A DNA stretch of 53,957 nucleotides from RGIG5952 sp045603485 (lineage in GTDB: Bacteria; Verrucomicrobiota; Kiritimatiellia; RFP12; JAAYLN01). Below the pieces are notes generated by a model. That model did not search any database and was not told the origin of the DNA. It was given only the letters and a program-made list of their open reading frames with translations. Below are positions 7,590 through 16,525 of this stretch, in pieces. Location: positions 1-53,957 of the forward strand of contig JAZUMF010000043.1 in the NCBI GenBank assembly GCA_045603485.1. Reading direction: 5' to 3'. The translations under genes and the position numbers were made by a program. Within the stretch, counting starts at the first letter, position 1. Each line of letters opens with the position of its first letter.

Positions 7590-8975
7590 ATGCTCAAAAC
7601 ACATGCTTCTGTCGACTTTTCAAAGATAACCGGAAAAATCAATCCAAGGCTTCACTGTGCAAGCTTCTCCCCCGAATTCAATTCTCGAGGGCTTCGTAAC
7701 ACAGATGATATTATCAAATCGATGAATCTTACTGCCGTAAGAACTCACGATTGGGCTCTGGTAAACGCAGGCCAACGCATCATTGATACGCATTTCGTCT
7801 TCCCGATGATGAATCTTGACCCAAAAGACCCAACCAACTATTTCTTTGACGCTACAGACTCAATCCTCAAGTTAACCCACGACTTGGGCATGAAGGTTTT
7901 GTATCGTATGGGTACATCTATTGAGCACACGGGTTCAGCAGGACACTTCAATATCACAATTCCCGAAGACTACGACAAGTATGCCGAAGTTATGGCAGGC
8001 ATCGTCCGCCATTACACCAAGGGCTGGGCGAATGGCTTCAATTGGGATACGATTGAGTGGGAGTTTTGGTGCGAGCCGGACGGCGTCCAAAACTGCTGGG
8101 CGGGCAATGGCGAGCCAGAAGATGTGCTCAGAGAAAAATTCATAAGACTTTTCGTAACAGTCCTGAAACGCCTCAAAAGTGAATTCCCTGATATTAAGGT
8201 CGGTGGCCCGGGTCTAGTTAAGGTAAGACCTGATTACTTTACAGCCCTTCTTACAGCCTGCAAAGAGGCCGGTATTGCACCTGACTTTGTCTCCTGGCAC
8301 CATTATTCAGGCTCTCCTCGACCCGATATATTGATTGACTCGCCCAAAGAGATGCGTAAGCTTTGCGATGACCTTGGATTTAAGGACACCAAGCTTATGA
8401 TTACCGAATGGCACTACCTCATAACATGGGATGGGCTCCACGGCAATCCGTTGTTCTTTACTCCAAGTGCCGCCATGCGTGCGTTGGAAGGCCCGACGGG
8501 GCACAACAATATTGACTCTGCCACCTTTAATCTCTATGTGATGAGCAACTGGCAAAAGGATTCGATATTGGATCATGCCTTCTACTATGGCTGTGGACAC
8601 ACCGGAGCATGGGGGTATATGACAACTGACGGCACCCTGACAAAGACCTATTACTCTCTTAAGATGATGGGTGAGATTGTCGCCAATTGCGAAAGCATTG
8701 CCGAAAGCGAAGCCTCATCTAAAAAAATATCCACTCTTGCCGCATGGTCAAAGGATAAAAAGACCGCCTACTTCCTCGTCAACGAATATCGCGGCGTCGA
8801 TCAAATTCTCAATGTAGAGATAAACGGTCTTGATAATATCAAGCGCATAGAAGCATACGCGCTCGACAACACCCGTGATATGATGCCTATCTCGGTGAAG
8901 ATGAAAAACAACAAGATCACCCTCTTCAAGGATGGGCCTAATTCAGCTGCATTCCTCTTGAAATTTGAAATCTGA
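7590..8975 (+). CDS. GH39-like glycoside hydrolase (second copy, NEP to CEP)
   Basis: A tandem paralogue of the preceding gene, 461 residues and roughly three quarters identical by eye. The nucleophile motif is kept (MITEWHY, E273), but the acid/base motif reads FWCEPDG, with Cys161 in place of the clan-GH-A asparagine just before the catalytic E162. That asparagine normally contacts the substrate 2-hydroxyl, so the change may alter specificity or activity. The start is supported by GAGGA seven or eight bases upstream. It ends 5 bases from the convergent patatin gene, with no obvious terminator between. Confidence 0.8.
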   Translation: MLKTHASVDFSKITGKINPRLHCASFSPEFNSRGLRNTDDIIKSMNLTAVRTHDWALVNAGQRIIDTHFVFPMMNLDPKDPTNYFFDATDSILKLTHDLGMKVLYRMGTSIEHTGSAGHFNITIPEDYDKYAEVMAGIVRHYTKGWANGFNWDTIEWEFWCEPDGVQNCWAGNGEPEDVLREKFIRLFVTVLKRLKSEFPDIKVGGPGLVKVRPDYFTALLTACKEAGIAPDFVSWHHYSGSPRPDILIDSPKEMRKLCDDLGFKDTKLMITEWHYLITWDGLHGNPLFFTPSAAMRALEGPTGHNNIDSATFNLYVMSNWQKDSILDHAFYYGCGHTGAWGYMTTDGTLTKTYYSLKMMGEIVANCESIAESEASSKKISTLAAWSKDKKTAYFLVNEYRGVDQILNVEINGLDNIKRIEAYALDNTRDMMPISVKMKNNKITLFKDGPNSAAFLLKFEI

Positions 8976-8980
8976 AAAAC

Positions 8981-9892
8981 TCAATAAAGTTTTTTAAGAG
9001 CTTCAACCGCAGCATCATAGCCCGCTTGGATGGCATCATCTGAGCGGGCAAAATCTAATGTAGGGATATCCCCGACCGCAGGCTCAATCAACAAATCTGC
9101 GGGATGAGACAAAAGCTCTTCGCGGGCAATGCGGTCCTCACAAATGCGCGTTGTCTTCATAAGGATATCGAAGAAGCCATAGCCTGATTCATAACCAGAA
9201 AGAAGTCCGTCAAGCGACGCGCCCTTATGTGCGATTTTGTCACTTAACTCCGATTTAATTTTGGCGGTAAAATCAACAGCCTTAGATATGACACTTGGTA
9301 GACGCCTCGTCTGATATGGGCACTTCAATGAATTATCAACATTTATCGCGACGACAAAATCAGCGCCCTTTGCCATAGCAGTCGAAACCGGAACCGGACT
9401 TGAAATACCGCCATCGACTAGGATACGCTTACCTCTGCGGACCGGAGTAAAAACACCGGGAATCGAGATAGAAGCCCTAACAGCTTGAAGCACCTTACCC
9501 TTATCAATAACAACGGGCTCGCCTGTTTCAATATCCGTTGCCAATACGGCAAATGGAATCGGCAGTTCCTCAATTGAACAATCCGGCAGAATCTGCCCCA
9601 GAAAATCCATAACGCGCTTACCCTTGATAAGCCCGTCACGATGGACGCCGAACTCAAAAAAAACGCCGACAGCACGGGCTAAATCGACATTACGCGCAGT
9701 AAAGTCAAGGACGCCGAAACGACCCGACGCAATCGCCGCACCGACAATTGCGCCGAAACTTGTTCCTACGATTACAGAGGGGCGCACGCCATACTCGATA
9801 AGAGCCTTTACAGCGCCTACATGGGCAAGACCGCGAGCACCTCCGCTGCCAAGCACCAATCCTATTTTTTTATTGCCGTTCCTTAGAGGCAT
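8981..9892 (-). CDS. Patatin-like phospholipase (RssA/NTE type)
   Basis: A 303-residue cytoplasmic patatin-family lipid acyl hydrolase. The glycine-rich oxyanion loop (GLVLGSGGARGLAHVGAV), the serine nucleophile elbow (VGTSFGAIVG, G-x-S-x-G) and the catalytic aspartate motif (VDGGISSPVP) occur in the usual order, giving a Ser-Asp dyad. No signal peptide or membrane segment is seen, as in RssA-type proteins. The ATG at 9892 is preferred over an in-frame TTG one codon earlier. It is the last gene of a minus-strand run that starts at 14037, 18 bases after the nearest endonuclease/exonuclease/phosphatase gene. The natural substrate is unknown. Confidence 0.88.
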   Translation of the reverse strand: MPLRNGNKKIGLVLGSGGARGLAHVGAVKALIEYGVRPSVIVGTSFGAIVGAAIASGRFGVLDFTARNVDLARAVGVFFEFGVHRDGLIKGKRVMDFLGQILPDCSIEELPIPFAVLATDIETGEPVVIDKGKVLQAVRASISIPGVFTPVRRGKRILVDGGISSPVPVSTAMAKGADFVVAINVDNSLKCPYQTRRLPSVISKAVDFTAKIKSELSDKIAHKGASLDGLLSGYESGYGFFDILMKTTRICEDRIAREELLSHPADLLIEPAVGDIPTLDFARSDDAIQAGYDAAVEALKKLY

Positions 9893-9910
9893 CAAACGCC
9901 GCCTAACTGA

Positions 9911-10690
9911 CTAAATCACCAAGCGAGCCCACACAGGATAGTGGTCAGAAGTGTAACCGCCGAGCATTTGACGGTCGTCAACGGCTACAGACTTCACCTT
10001 AATATCGCTGGAGACAAAGATGTAATCGATTGGCGAATCGGGCAAGTTGGGTCTTCCATAGCCATGGAATGTCTTCGCAGGACCCTGACGCTCGGTTTCC
10101 GAAATCTTTACCGCATCATTAAGCAGCAAAGAGGCGATGCGATATGTCTCGCTATTTGGGCGGGCATTGAAATCACCCGTCAAAATAAGAGGCAAACCCT
10201 TGCAATTCTTTGACGCGTGGTCGACTACAAGCTTAATACCCTCAACGCGGGCAAGCTCGCTGATATGGTCAAGGTGGGTGTTGTAATAGCAAAAGTCCTT
10301 GCCGATCACACCATCATGGAAAATACCCCACGACGCGATGCGCGGATATTTAGTATCCCAAGAGAGCGAGCCTGGCACATCAGGAGTTTCTGAAAGTGCA
10401 AAGGTTCCGCCGTCGAGCAATGTGAATCGCTTTGTGTCATAAAAGATGCAGGAATGTTCATCTTCATCGTCAAAGTTAGCGCGTCCACCGCCAATTTTTG
10501 CGTAATCGGTATCACGCAAAATATCGTCAATCTGTCGCTTAACCGCCTCCTGAACGCCAAAGATATCAAAGGCATCATCGGCAATCAACGCTTTAACGCG
10601 AGGAGAACGCACCTCCCAATTATAAGGCGGCGCATCACAGGGAGTTCGAAGGTTGTAAGTTGCAAGGCGTATCTCTGTATTAGGTTTCAT
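9911..10690 (-). CDS. Endonuclease/exonuclease/phosphatase family protein (copy A)
   Basis: A 259-residue EEP-fold phosphohydrolase. Visible family motifs are RLATYNLRTP near the start, FGVQEA (metal-binding Glu), CYYNTHLDH, LTGDFNARP (catalytic Asp and Asn) and the terminal TSDHYPVWA (Asp-His pair). The protein has no signal peptide. EEP enzymes cleave nucleic acid or phospholipid and inositol phosphate esters; this group of short soluble proteins is usually annotated only at family level. The gene lies 104 bases downstream of a tandem paralogue and 18 bases before the patatin-like gene. GGCAGG upstream of the ATG is a fair ribosome-binding site. Confidence 0.87.
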   Translation of the reverse strand: MKPNTEIRLATYNLRTPCDAPPYNWEVRSPRVKALIADDAFDIFGVQEAVKRQIDDILRDTDYAKIGGGRANFDDEDEHSCIFYDTKRFTLLDGGTFALSETPDVPGSLSWDTKYPRIASWGIFHDGVIGKDFCYYNTHLDHISELARVEGIKLVVDHASKNCKGLPLILTGDFNARPNSETYRIASLLLNDAVKISETERQGPAKTFHGYGRPNLPDSPIDYIFVSSDIKVKSVAVDDRQMLGGYTSDHYPVWARLVI

Positions 10691-10794
10691 TTTACTACCT
10701 GCCTGTAAAGCAAAGTCAAGTTAAAGGCAAATCATCAGGGTTAGATGCTGACAGATAAAGCGCAGTACCCGGTTTGACTGATTGTCGGAAAAGA

Positions 10795-11583
10795 CTAAAT
10801 GACAAGGCGAGCCCACACAGGATAGTGGTCTGAAGTATAACCGCCGAGCAATTGGCGATCGTCAACCGTTATCGACTTAACCTTGATATCTTCAGAGACA
10901 AAGATGTAATCGATTGGAGTGTCGGGCAGATTGGGCCTTCCGTAGCCATGGAATGTCATTCCAGGCCCCTGACGCTCCGTCTCAGAAACGAGAACGGCGT
11001 CCTTCAGAAGGGATGAAGCGATACGGTATGTTTCGCTGTCTGGGCGGGCATTGAAATCACCCGTCAAAATAAGAGGCAAGCCCTTGCAATTCTTTGACGC
11101 ATGGTCAACAACCATCTTGATACCCTCGACACGGGCAAGCTCACTTACATGGTCAAGATGCGTGTTGTAGTAGCAAAAATCCTTATTGGTTACGCCATCA
11201 TGGAAAAGGCCCCATGATACGATGCGAGGGCAGCTTGTATTCCAAGAGCGTGAACCAGGAACATCGGGAGTTTCAGAAAGCGCAAAAGTGCCGCCGTCAA
11301 TCAATGTGAACCGCTTCGTGTCATAAAAGATGCAGGAATGCTCGCCACCGTCGGCAAAGTCGTTACGACCACCGCCGATCTTGGCATAGTCGGTATCACG
11401 CAGGATATCTTCAACTTGACGCTTTACAGCCTCCTGAACGCCGAAAATATCAAAACGGTTATCGGCAATTAAAGCCTTTGCGCGTGGACAGCGGACATCC
11501 CAATCAAGCTCTGGAACTCCTCCAGGGCAACGGACATTATAGGTCGCAAGACGAATCTCGCAATTTTCCACATTATTTTCCAT
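10795..11583 (-). CDS. Endonuclease/exonuclease/phosphatase family protein (copy B)
   Basis: A 262-residue paralogue of the neighbouring EEP protein, with long identical blocks (DILRDTDYAKIGGGR, KNCKGLPLILTGDFNARP, GGYTSDHYPVWARLVI). All catalytic motifs are present: FGVQEA, YYNTHLDH, TGDFNARP and SDHYPVWA. The ATG at 11583 has GGGAG eight bases upstream and is chosen over an in-frame GTG at 11592. Like copy A it has no signal peptide. The near-identity of both copies points to a fairly recent tandem duplication. Confidence 0.87.
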   Translation of the reverse strand: MENNVENCEIRLATYNVRCPGGVPELDWDVRCPRAKALIADNRFDIFGVQEAVKRQVEDILRDTDYAKIGGGRNDFADGGEHSCIFYDTKRFTLIDGGTFALSETPDVPGSRSWNTSCPRIVSWGLFHDGVTNKDFCYYNTHLDHVSELARVEGIKMVVDHASKNCKGLPLILTGDFNARPDSETYRIASSLLKDAVLVSETERQGPGMTFHGYGRPNLPDTPIDYIFVSEDIKVKSITVDDRQLLGGYTSDHYPVWARLVI

Positions 11584-11610
11584 CTTAAACACTCCCTTGA
11601 TTGTATAAAA

Positions 11611-12573
11611 CTACTGAATAATTTCAGCCTCAGCCTCGGCAACGACCTCCTCGCCCTTGCCGATTATCTGACAGGCCTGTAAAATGACACGACGGAGAGA
11701 CTCCTCCTTAGACTCCATTGCCGCAATCTTATCTTTAAGAAGCTTGCTGTCACGAAGTTGAGACTCATACGCCTCTTTGTCCTTAAGAAACGCCGTCTCG
11801 GCATTTTTAAGCTTACGGCGTGAATCTGCAGCAATGTTTTCATTTTCGTTACGGAGCATCTTAATATCCTTTTCATACTCTTTAATCTGCTCCTCCAACT
11901 CGGCTATACGGGCCAAATCCGCCTCTCGCGAGCGGTTGCTGGACTCTGACTCGGCAACCTGCGCAAGCAACACCTCTGCGCGCTTTTCCGCCTTAACGAT
12001 CTCGGCTTTAAGCTTCGTCTTTTCAGCGGCAAGCCCTTGTCTTTCAGCCTCCATACGGCTACGCTCTGCGGCAAAGGCCTGACGCTCCGCGTCAAACTCC
12101 AAATCCTTTGAGGACAGCTGACCAACAGCCATGCGCTGTTCAGCCTTGACAGAAGCGATATCCGCTTCAAGCTTAGCCGCACGAACGGCAAAATCCTTGC
12201 GAAGGGTAATAATCTGAGCCTTCAACTCCTCGTTTTCGCGGCGCAGCGCTTCTGGAGAATCATCAATAGATTTGGAACGGACGAACTGAGGCATCTCATC
12301 TGTCACCTCGCCGTTGCGGATAGCCTCTTTCATCGCATCACGATGGACAGGTCCCCAGAAACGGCCATCGGGAAGGCGCGTGACCCAATTCATCTCAAGC
12401 TCCTCACATGATTCGACAGGCTCCCATTTTATATCATCCCTTGAGAGCAGTTGACCAGGAGTCAGACGGCCGTCACGCGCCCAGGTCAAAAGCGTTTCCA
12501 TAGATGCAGGGCCAAAGATACGCCCGTCTTCACCCTTAATTTTCCAAATATTTTCAGCTCTCTCTTCGCTCAT
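11611..12573 (-). CDS. GYF_2-domain protein with long coiled coil
   Basis: A 320-residue protein with two domain parts. Residues 1-100 hold two GYF_2-like (DUF4339-type) modules, each with a 'W-x-x-x-x-x-DGR-x-x-GP' core: IWKIKGEDGRIFGPAS and NWVTRLPDGRFWGPV. GYF domains bind short proline-rich or other linear peptides. From about residue 115 to 305 the sequence is a continuous charged coiled coil rich in Glu, Lys, Ala and Arg. No membrane segment is present. The start at 12573 is set by AAGGAG six bases before the ATG; the longer frame begins inside that site. It sits between the EEP pair and a DUF4380-like gene on the same strand. Function unknown; it looks like a scaffold. Confidence 0.75.
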   Translation of the reverse strand: MSEERAENIWKIKGEDGRIFGPASMETLLTWARDGRLTPGQLLSRDDIKWEPVESCEELEMNWVTRLPDGRFWGPVHRDAMKEAIRNGEVTDEMPQFVRSKSIDDSPEALRRENEELKAQIITLRKDFAVRAAKLEADIASVKAEQRMAVGQLSSKDLEFDAERQAFAAERSRMEAERQGLAAEKTKLKAEIVKAEKRAEVLLAQVAESESSNRSREADLARIAELEEQIKEYEKDIKMLRNENENIAADSRRKLKNAETAFLKDKEAYESQLRDSKLLKDKIAAMESKEESLRRVILQACQIIGKGEEVVAEAEAEIIQ

Positions 12574-12604
12574 TTCTAACTCCTTAAAAAAATACACATT
12601 GCGA

Positions 12605-13501
12605 TTAAATTAAAGGAAGCACTCTCGCCGTCACATCGTTCTCGTCGGAGCAGGGCTCGAAGTCGCCAAAAAGTTTCCACTCCTCATTCAGCTTGGTAGT
12701 CTCTCCTGGTGCTAGCTTAACTAATGGGCCAAGTGCCTCAAGCTCGACAAAATCACCATTGGTAAAGGTCTCAAAATTGCAGTTTCCGTCTGGATACGCG
12801 ACCGAATCAGAATGGTCGAATTTCATAACGAAGAGCTGCTTTTCACACTCAAGAGCAATCCATCCGAAACGGTTACGCATACCGATCTTTTGAGGAGACG
12901 GAACTGACGGATCCTGCCTCAAGAATAGATATTTTTTACCGATAGTCCACCTTGAATCGGATAAATCAGTATACGACCAAAGAGACCAGTTTTGATTCGG
13001 CGGCAAATTGTCGTTGCAATGCGGCTTCTTCTCAGGAAGCGGAATAATCTCACGGGAGTTCTTTCCGCAAACATTCAGCGACCAGCATGCAAGCTCAATA
13101 GGCTCCGAACCGCAATTCCTCAAACGATTGCAAATCCGCACAAAGCCCGTCTTCTCATCAAGAACGATATCCATCTCCTTCTGGACATTTGTAAGAGACC
13201 CTGGATTCTGTCGAGTGCGAATTCCACCCTCTATCTCAATAGCCTCGGCATAAGGCTCGTTATCCAACTCGTAACTAAAAGGATAAGATTCAGGCGCAAT
13301 CCAAAGACGATGACCTCCGCGATTAACCCAGACATCTCCGCCCTTACTGTACTTATCAGCTTCAATCTCAGCCATCACATTCGGGCCGCCGACAAAGCCA
13401 TAGCGAATAATGCGAGGCCCGACATCACGCGTTATAAGAAGCTCAACCTTACCATTTGTAAGTCTGATGCAATCCCATCCGTTAAACTCAACATGTTCCA
13501 T
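12605..13501 (-). CDS. DUF4380-like (mutarotase-like fold) protein
   Basis: A 298-residue cytoplasmic protein resembling DUF4380 proteins, which are predicted to have a galactose-mutarotase-like beta sandwich. Supporting features are the opening beta strands (DCIRLTNGKVELLITRDVGP), the motif GGHRLWIAPESYP and the repeated beta-rich pattern to the end. The start at 13501 is chosen because GAGGTG lies just upstream; an in-frame start 21 bases earlier overlaps that site and the neighbouring gene. It is the second gene of the minus-strand run from 14037. A role in sugar recognition or epimerisation is only an inference from the predicted fold. Confidence 0.6.
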   Translation of the reverse strand: MEHVEFNGWDCIRLTNGKVELLITRDVGPRIIRYGFVGGPNVMAEIEADKYSKGGDVWVNRGGHRLWIAPESYPFSYELDNEPYAEAIEIEGGIRTRQNPGSLTNVQKEMDIVLDEKTGFVRICNRLRNCGSEPIELACWSLNVCGKNSREIIPLPEKKPHCNDNLPPNQNWSLWSYTDLSDSRWTIGKKYLFLRQDPSVPSPQKIGMRNRFGWIALECEKQLFVMKFDHSDSVAYPDGNCNFETFTNGDFVELEALGPLVKLAPGETTKLNEEWKLFGDFEPCSDENDVTARVLPLI

Positions 13502-13518
13502 AATCACCTCAAATAAAA

Positions 13519-14037
13519 TCAACCGACATTCTTCAGGAAAAGCCTTCGAACAAAGCTATCCTCAGCAACCACACCATTGTCAATGAAAAGGCAAATGGCC
13601 GTCACTGCAATAGCCGCAATCGCAACGCCAAGTGCATTGGCAAGCCAAAACCTCTTCTTATCCAACTTAAGAAGATATGCTCCCATTGCTCCAGTGTAGG
13701 CACCAGTACCTGGAAGAGGCACTCCAATAAAAACGGCGACACCCCAAACACCATACTTCTCAATCAAGGGACGCAACTTCTCCTGCCGCTTCTCCAAGCG
13801 TGGCCAGATATTATCATCAAACCAGCGCCACCTGCGAAGAATATTCTCCGCAAGAGACATCAAAGAAAAAACCGCAACACCCAAAAGAATATTAGCGACA
13901 AGGCAAATAGCGACAACGCCCCAGATTCCCAGGCTGCCTCTAATGTCGCTGGCAAAAAAACCGACAGGAATCGAAGCCCTAAGCTCCAATCCCGGAATTA
14001 AGGTTGTTGCAACTAAAACTGAAATTGATTTTAACAT
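13519..14037 (-). CDS. Small multidrug export family membrane protein
   Basis: A 172-residue integral membrane protein of the Sm_multidrug_ex/COG2426 family. It has about four hydrophobic segments, with the family core GLELRASIPVGF near the N-terminus, VAFSL-type helices in the middle, and GVPLPGTGAYTGAMGAYLL, which is characteristic. The family name is historical; drug export has not been a reliable function and a DedA-like transport role is possible. It is the first gene of the minus-strand run. A TATAAT box at 14046-14051 lies 8 bases before the ATG, so the message may be leaderless. Confidence 0.8.
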   Translation of the reverse strand: MLKSISVLVATTLIPGLELRASIPVGFFASDIRGSLGIWGVVAICLVANILLGVAVFSLMSLAENILRRWRWFDDNIWPRLEKRQEKLRPLIEKYGVWGVAVFIGVPLPGTGAYTGAMGAYLLKLDKKRFWLANALGVAIAAIAVTAICLFIDNGVVAEDSFVRRLFLKNVG

Positions 14038-14045
14038 ATGAAATT

Positions 14046-14067
14046 ATTATACCATATATGCTATAAT
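14046..14067. promoter_or_regulatory. Overlapping divergent promoter (two TATAAT boxes)
   Basis: The 37-bp gap between two divergent genes holds a minus-strand TATAAT at 14046-14051, 8 bases before the ATG at 14037, and a plus-strand TATAAT at 14062-14067, 7 bases before the ATG at 14075. With normal spacing each -35 region would lie in or near the other gene's start, so both promoters compete for the same DNA. No good -35 hexamers are visible. Confidence 0.6.
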
Positions 14068-14074
14068 CTTACAC

Positions 14075-14914
14075 ATGAAAGAGATTATTATCATATTCGT
14101 TTCACTGTTCCTATCTGTGCCGCTCTTTGCAGCAGATGAAATCCGCTTTACGGGCGCTCCTTTGGAACGCTCAACTCAAAACGAATCCAACGCCGCAATC
14201 GACAGAGCGACCGACTGGCTTCTGTCGCAACAAAATGAAAAAGGATATTGGGGCGACGAAGACCAATTGCTCACAGCTGTCGCAACCCTCGCAATTGCCG
14301 GCTCAAATTCCGAAATCAGGAAAACTCCGCAGATAAAAAAGGCCATCGATTGGTTAAAATCCCCATCCTGCACTTCAAACAAAACAGTACAGATTAAAGC
14401 CATTTTATGGAGAGAAATCGCATTAACGGTCTTCGCACCCGATGCAATAAATAGCCTCCCGCTTATATGCAAATCAACAGGTAAAATACGCTACGCGCTT
14501 TATGAAATAATATTCTTGAGAAAACACAAAGACGGTGAGCTTTTTGAGCTTCCCTCTCAGCAAAATTACCGTCCACAGCAAAACGATGTAATCTTTTTAT
14601 CATATTACAAAAAGAACAGTTACATTGAATCGGCAATGGAAACGCTGGCCAAAGAATGGTCTTCATCTGGCGATATCCCCAAAGAGTGGAAAGAAGATGC
14701 CGAGATGGCATGGTGGTATGCTCACGCCATCAACAGAGCCTTCAACGGAGAAATCTACCTCAAATCAAATGGCGAGATAACACCGATTGATTGGCGCGTG
14801 CCTCTGGCAAACTACTGGACAACGACTCAAACAATGGACGCCAAAGGACGCGGAAACTGGAAAAACTCCATTTTAGAGACGGCCTTCGCTATTCTCCTGC
14901 TAAGCGAATTGTAA
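14075..14914 (+). CDS. Secreted prenyltransferase/squalene-oxidase-repeat (SQHop) protein
   Basis: A 279-residue exported protein. The first 20 residues are a clear signal peptide (IIIIFVSLFLSVPLFAA). Residues about 38-75 contain the alpha/alpha-toroid repeat hallmark ATDWLLSQQNEKGYWGDEDQ followed by LTAVATLAIAGS, as in squalene-hopene cyclase, terpene-cyclase and alpha-macroglobulin complement-like domains. The protein is far shorter than a true cyclase, lacks a DXDD motif, and ends with an ETAFAILLLSEL helix typical of the repeat family. A cyclase activity is therefore unlikely; a periplasmic binding or structural role is more plausible. Start is probably leaderless, 7 bases after TATAAT. 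Confidence 0.7.
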   Translation: MKEIIIIFVSLFLSVPLFAADEIRFTGAPLERSTQNESNAAIDRATDWLLSQQNEKGYWGDEDQLLTAVATLAIAGSNSEIRKTPQIKKAIDWLKSPSCTSNKTVQIKAILWREIALTVFAPDAINSLPLICKSTGKIRYALYEIIFLRKHKDGELFELPSQQNYRPQQNDVIFLSYYKKNSYIESAMETLAKEWSSSGDIPKEWKEDAEMAWWYAHAINRAFNGEIYLKSNGEITPIDWRVPLANYWTTTQTMDAKGRGNWKNSILETAFAILLLSEL

Positions 14915-14936
14915 TCCCCGCAATAATAACCGAATT

Positions 14937-16505
14937 TTACTGTTCCTGAGGGTAAATCCTTATAACATCATCGTAAACACGGCGCTCAAACTTAGAAGGC
15001 TTCCCGTCTTCATCATGGCCGACAAAGATATATACAGGAATCATTTCAGCTACCAGACGGCCCTTCTTATCCAGAACGATATTAATCTCCAGATGACCGT
15101 AATGCTTACCTCCGTCAATTAAACGGCCGTCCTTCCAAATCTCCTTTGAATCGGTATGGACACGGAAGGTCTCGTATGGATTCTTCTTTGCTGTCCGTTG
15201 ACGCCCACGAAGCCCATCTCCTGAAAATCCGACATCGTATACATGAAGCTTATGGCTGCGAGCCTTACCGTCGACACCTATTGCCTTACCCTTTACAACC
15301 GAATGCTCGACAATCTCGTCATGGCCGCAAATCCACGCTGAAACACCATATTTCATAAGCAGAGGTGTCAAGCAGCGCGTCGGCACACCTGAAAGCCACT
15401 CTTCATAATTTTCCCTTCCCTTGTCTCCATTTGCGCGACCGTGAGGACCGACCGAATACGGACATTGGTGCGAAAAGACAAAAATAAACTTACTCTTTAA
15501 TTGAGCGTCCTTCAATTGAGCCTCCAGCCAATTCCATTGTGCAGACCCTTCATTAAAATCAGGAGCACGGCAAGTCTTATCGGAAAGCCTCAGATTGGTA
15601 TCCTTGCTGGGGTCGCCGTCAGGCCCGTTATTGAGATCGAGAAAGATAAGAGTTGCAGGGCCGTAATCCAAACGATGAAAACGCTCCTGACGATCCTGCT
15701 CAACATCTGCGCCATTAGGATTAAACTCAAAATATGAAAGGTATTTACGCATTCCCACCTCTCCAGCCTCGGCTGTATAAGAGTGATAATCGTGATTGCC
15801 AGGAGAGGCTAAAATCGGAATTGCTCCAGCAGGGTCATTATAGGCACCTGCATTGTGACGCCAAAACTCATCCCAATCAACCTGCTTACTGCCCATCTCT
15901 GCCAAGTCGCCAGAAATAAGAATCAAATCGGGATTGCGGCGTATCATGTGGACAATATTCGACGCATACCCAGCAGTCTGATCTATCAGATAACGGCGGG
16001 ATACCTTTTCATCTTTCGGGTTATCCCACGAAACCCTAGAACCTGTCGATTCAGGCTCAGTCTCGCTATCTGAATAGCAGATGAATCTGACAGGCGAATT
16101 CGAGTGCGGAGCTGTCCTGAAAAAATTAGTGTAAGTCACACCGCCACAGTCAACCTTATAGCAATAACGGGTTGCAGCCTTTAATCCCTCAATACGGATT
16201 CGATGCTGATATGGAACGGTAAACGGCAAATAAGGCTTGGCATAATTTGTTTGGCGGGGGTCATACCCAAGCTCAGGGGCGAGGCGCGAAGAGGAAATTC
16301 CCGAAAAAACCTTTGCATTCCCATTGGAAGCCTCCCACCACTCAACCCTGCCAGGAGCCTCATTCTGCATAAGCCACATAATTGTTATAGCGTCAGTTGC
16401 AGGACGCTGAAGATATGGTGTCACCCTAAAGAAATTATCCTGCGCCGCGCAAAGAGCTGTTGCAAGAAAAATCGTTACGGCAAATGCACTGACAAAACGA
16501 AACAT
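14937..16505 (-). CDS. Secreted purple-acid-phosphatase-like metallophosphoesterase
   Basis: A 522-residue exported enzyme with signal peptide MFRFVSAFAVTIFLATALCA. Residues about 25-125 form a fibronectin-III-like domain as in purple acid phosphatases (RVTPYLQRPATDAITIMWL). The calcineurin-like metallophosphoesterase domain follows with CYSDSETEP (in place of the usual D-x-H), ISGDLAEMG (GDxx), SPGNHDYHS (GNHD), VFSHQCPYS and WICGHDE (GHxx). Two metal ions are expected. The first metal motif is unusual, as the D-x-H histidine appears to be replaced, so metal content or activity may differ. GGAGGGG seven bases before the ATG supports the start. It lies 20 bases downstream of trmJ. Confidence 0.82.
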   Translation of the reverse strand: MFRFVSAFAVTIFLATALCAAQDNFFRVTPYLQRPATDAITIMWLMQNEAPGRVEWWEASNGNAKVFSGISSSRLAPELGYDPRQTNYAKPYLPFTVPYQHRIRIEGLKAATRYCYKVDCGGVTYTNFFRTAPHSNSPVRFICYSDSETEPESTGSRVSWDNPKDEKVSRRYLIDQTAGYASNIVHMIRRNPDLILISGDLAEMGSKQVDWDEFWRHNAGAYNDPAGAIPILASPGNHDYHSYTAEAGEVGMRKYLSYFEFNPNGADVEQDRQERFHRLDYGPATLIFLDLNNGPDGDPSKDTNLRLSDKTCRAPDFNEGSAQWNWLEAQLKDAQLKSKFIFVFSHQCPYSVGPHGRANGDKGRENYEEWLSGVPTRCLTPLLMKYGVSAWICGHDEIVEHSVVKGKAIGVDGKARSHKLHVYDVGFSGDGLRGRQRTAKKNPYETFRVHTDSKEIWKDGRLIDGGKHYGHLEINIVLDKKGRLVAEMIPVYIFVGHDEDGKPSKFERRVYDDVIRIYPQEQ

Positions 16506-16525
16506 AACGCCACCCCTCCTACTCT

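Noticed and set aside
8981..11583. Antiphage defence cassette (patatin effector with nuclease-like proteins)
   Set aside because: No nucleotide cyclase, sensor or other defence gene is present, and the patatin resembles housekeeping RssA-type proteins.
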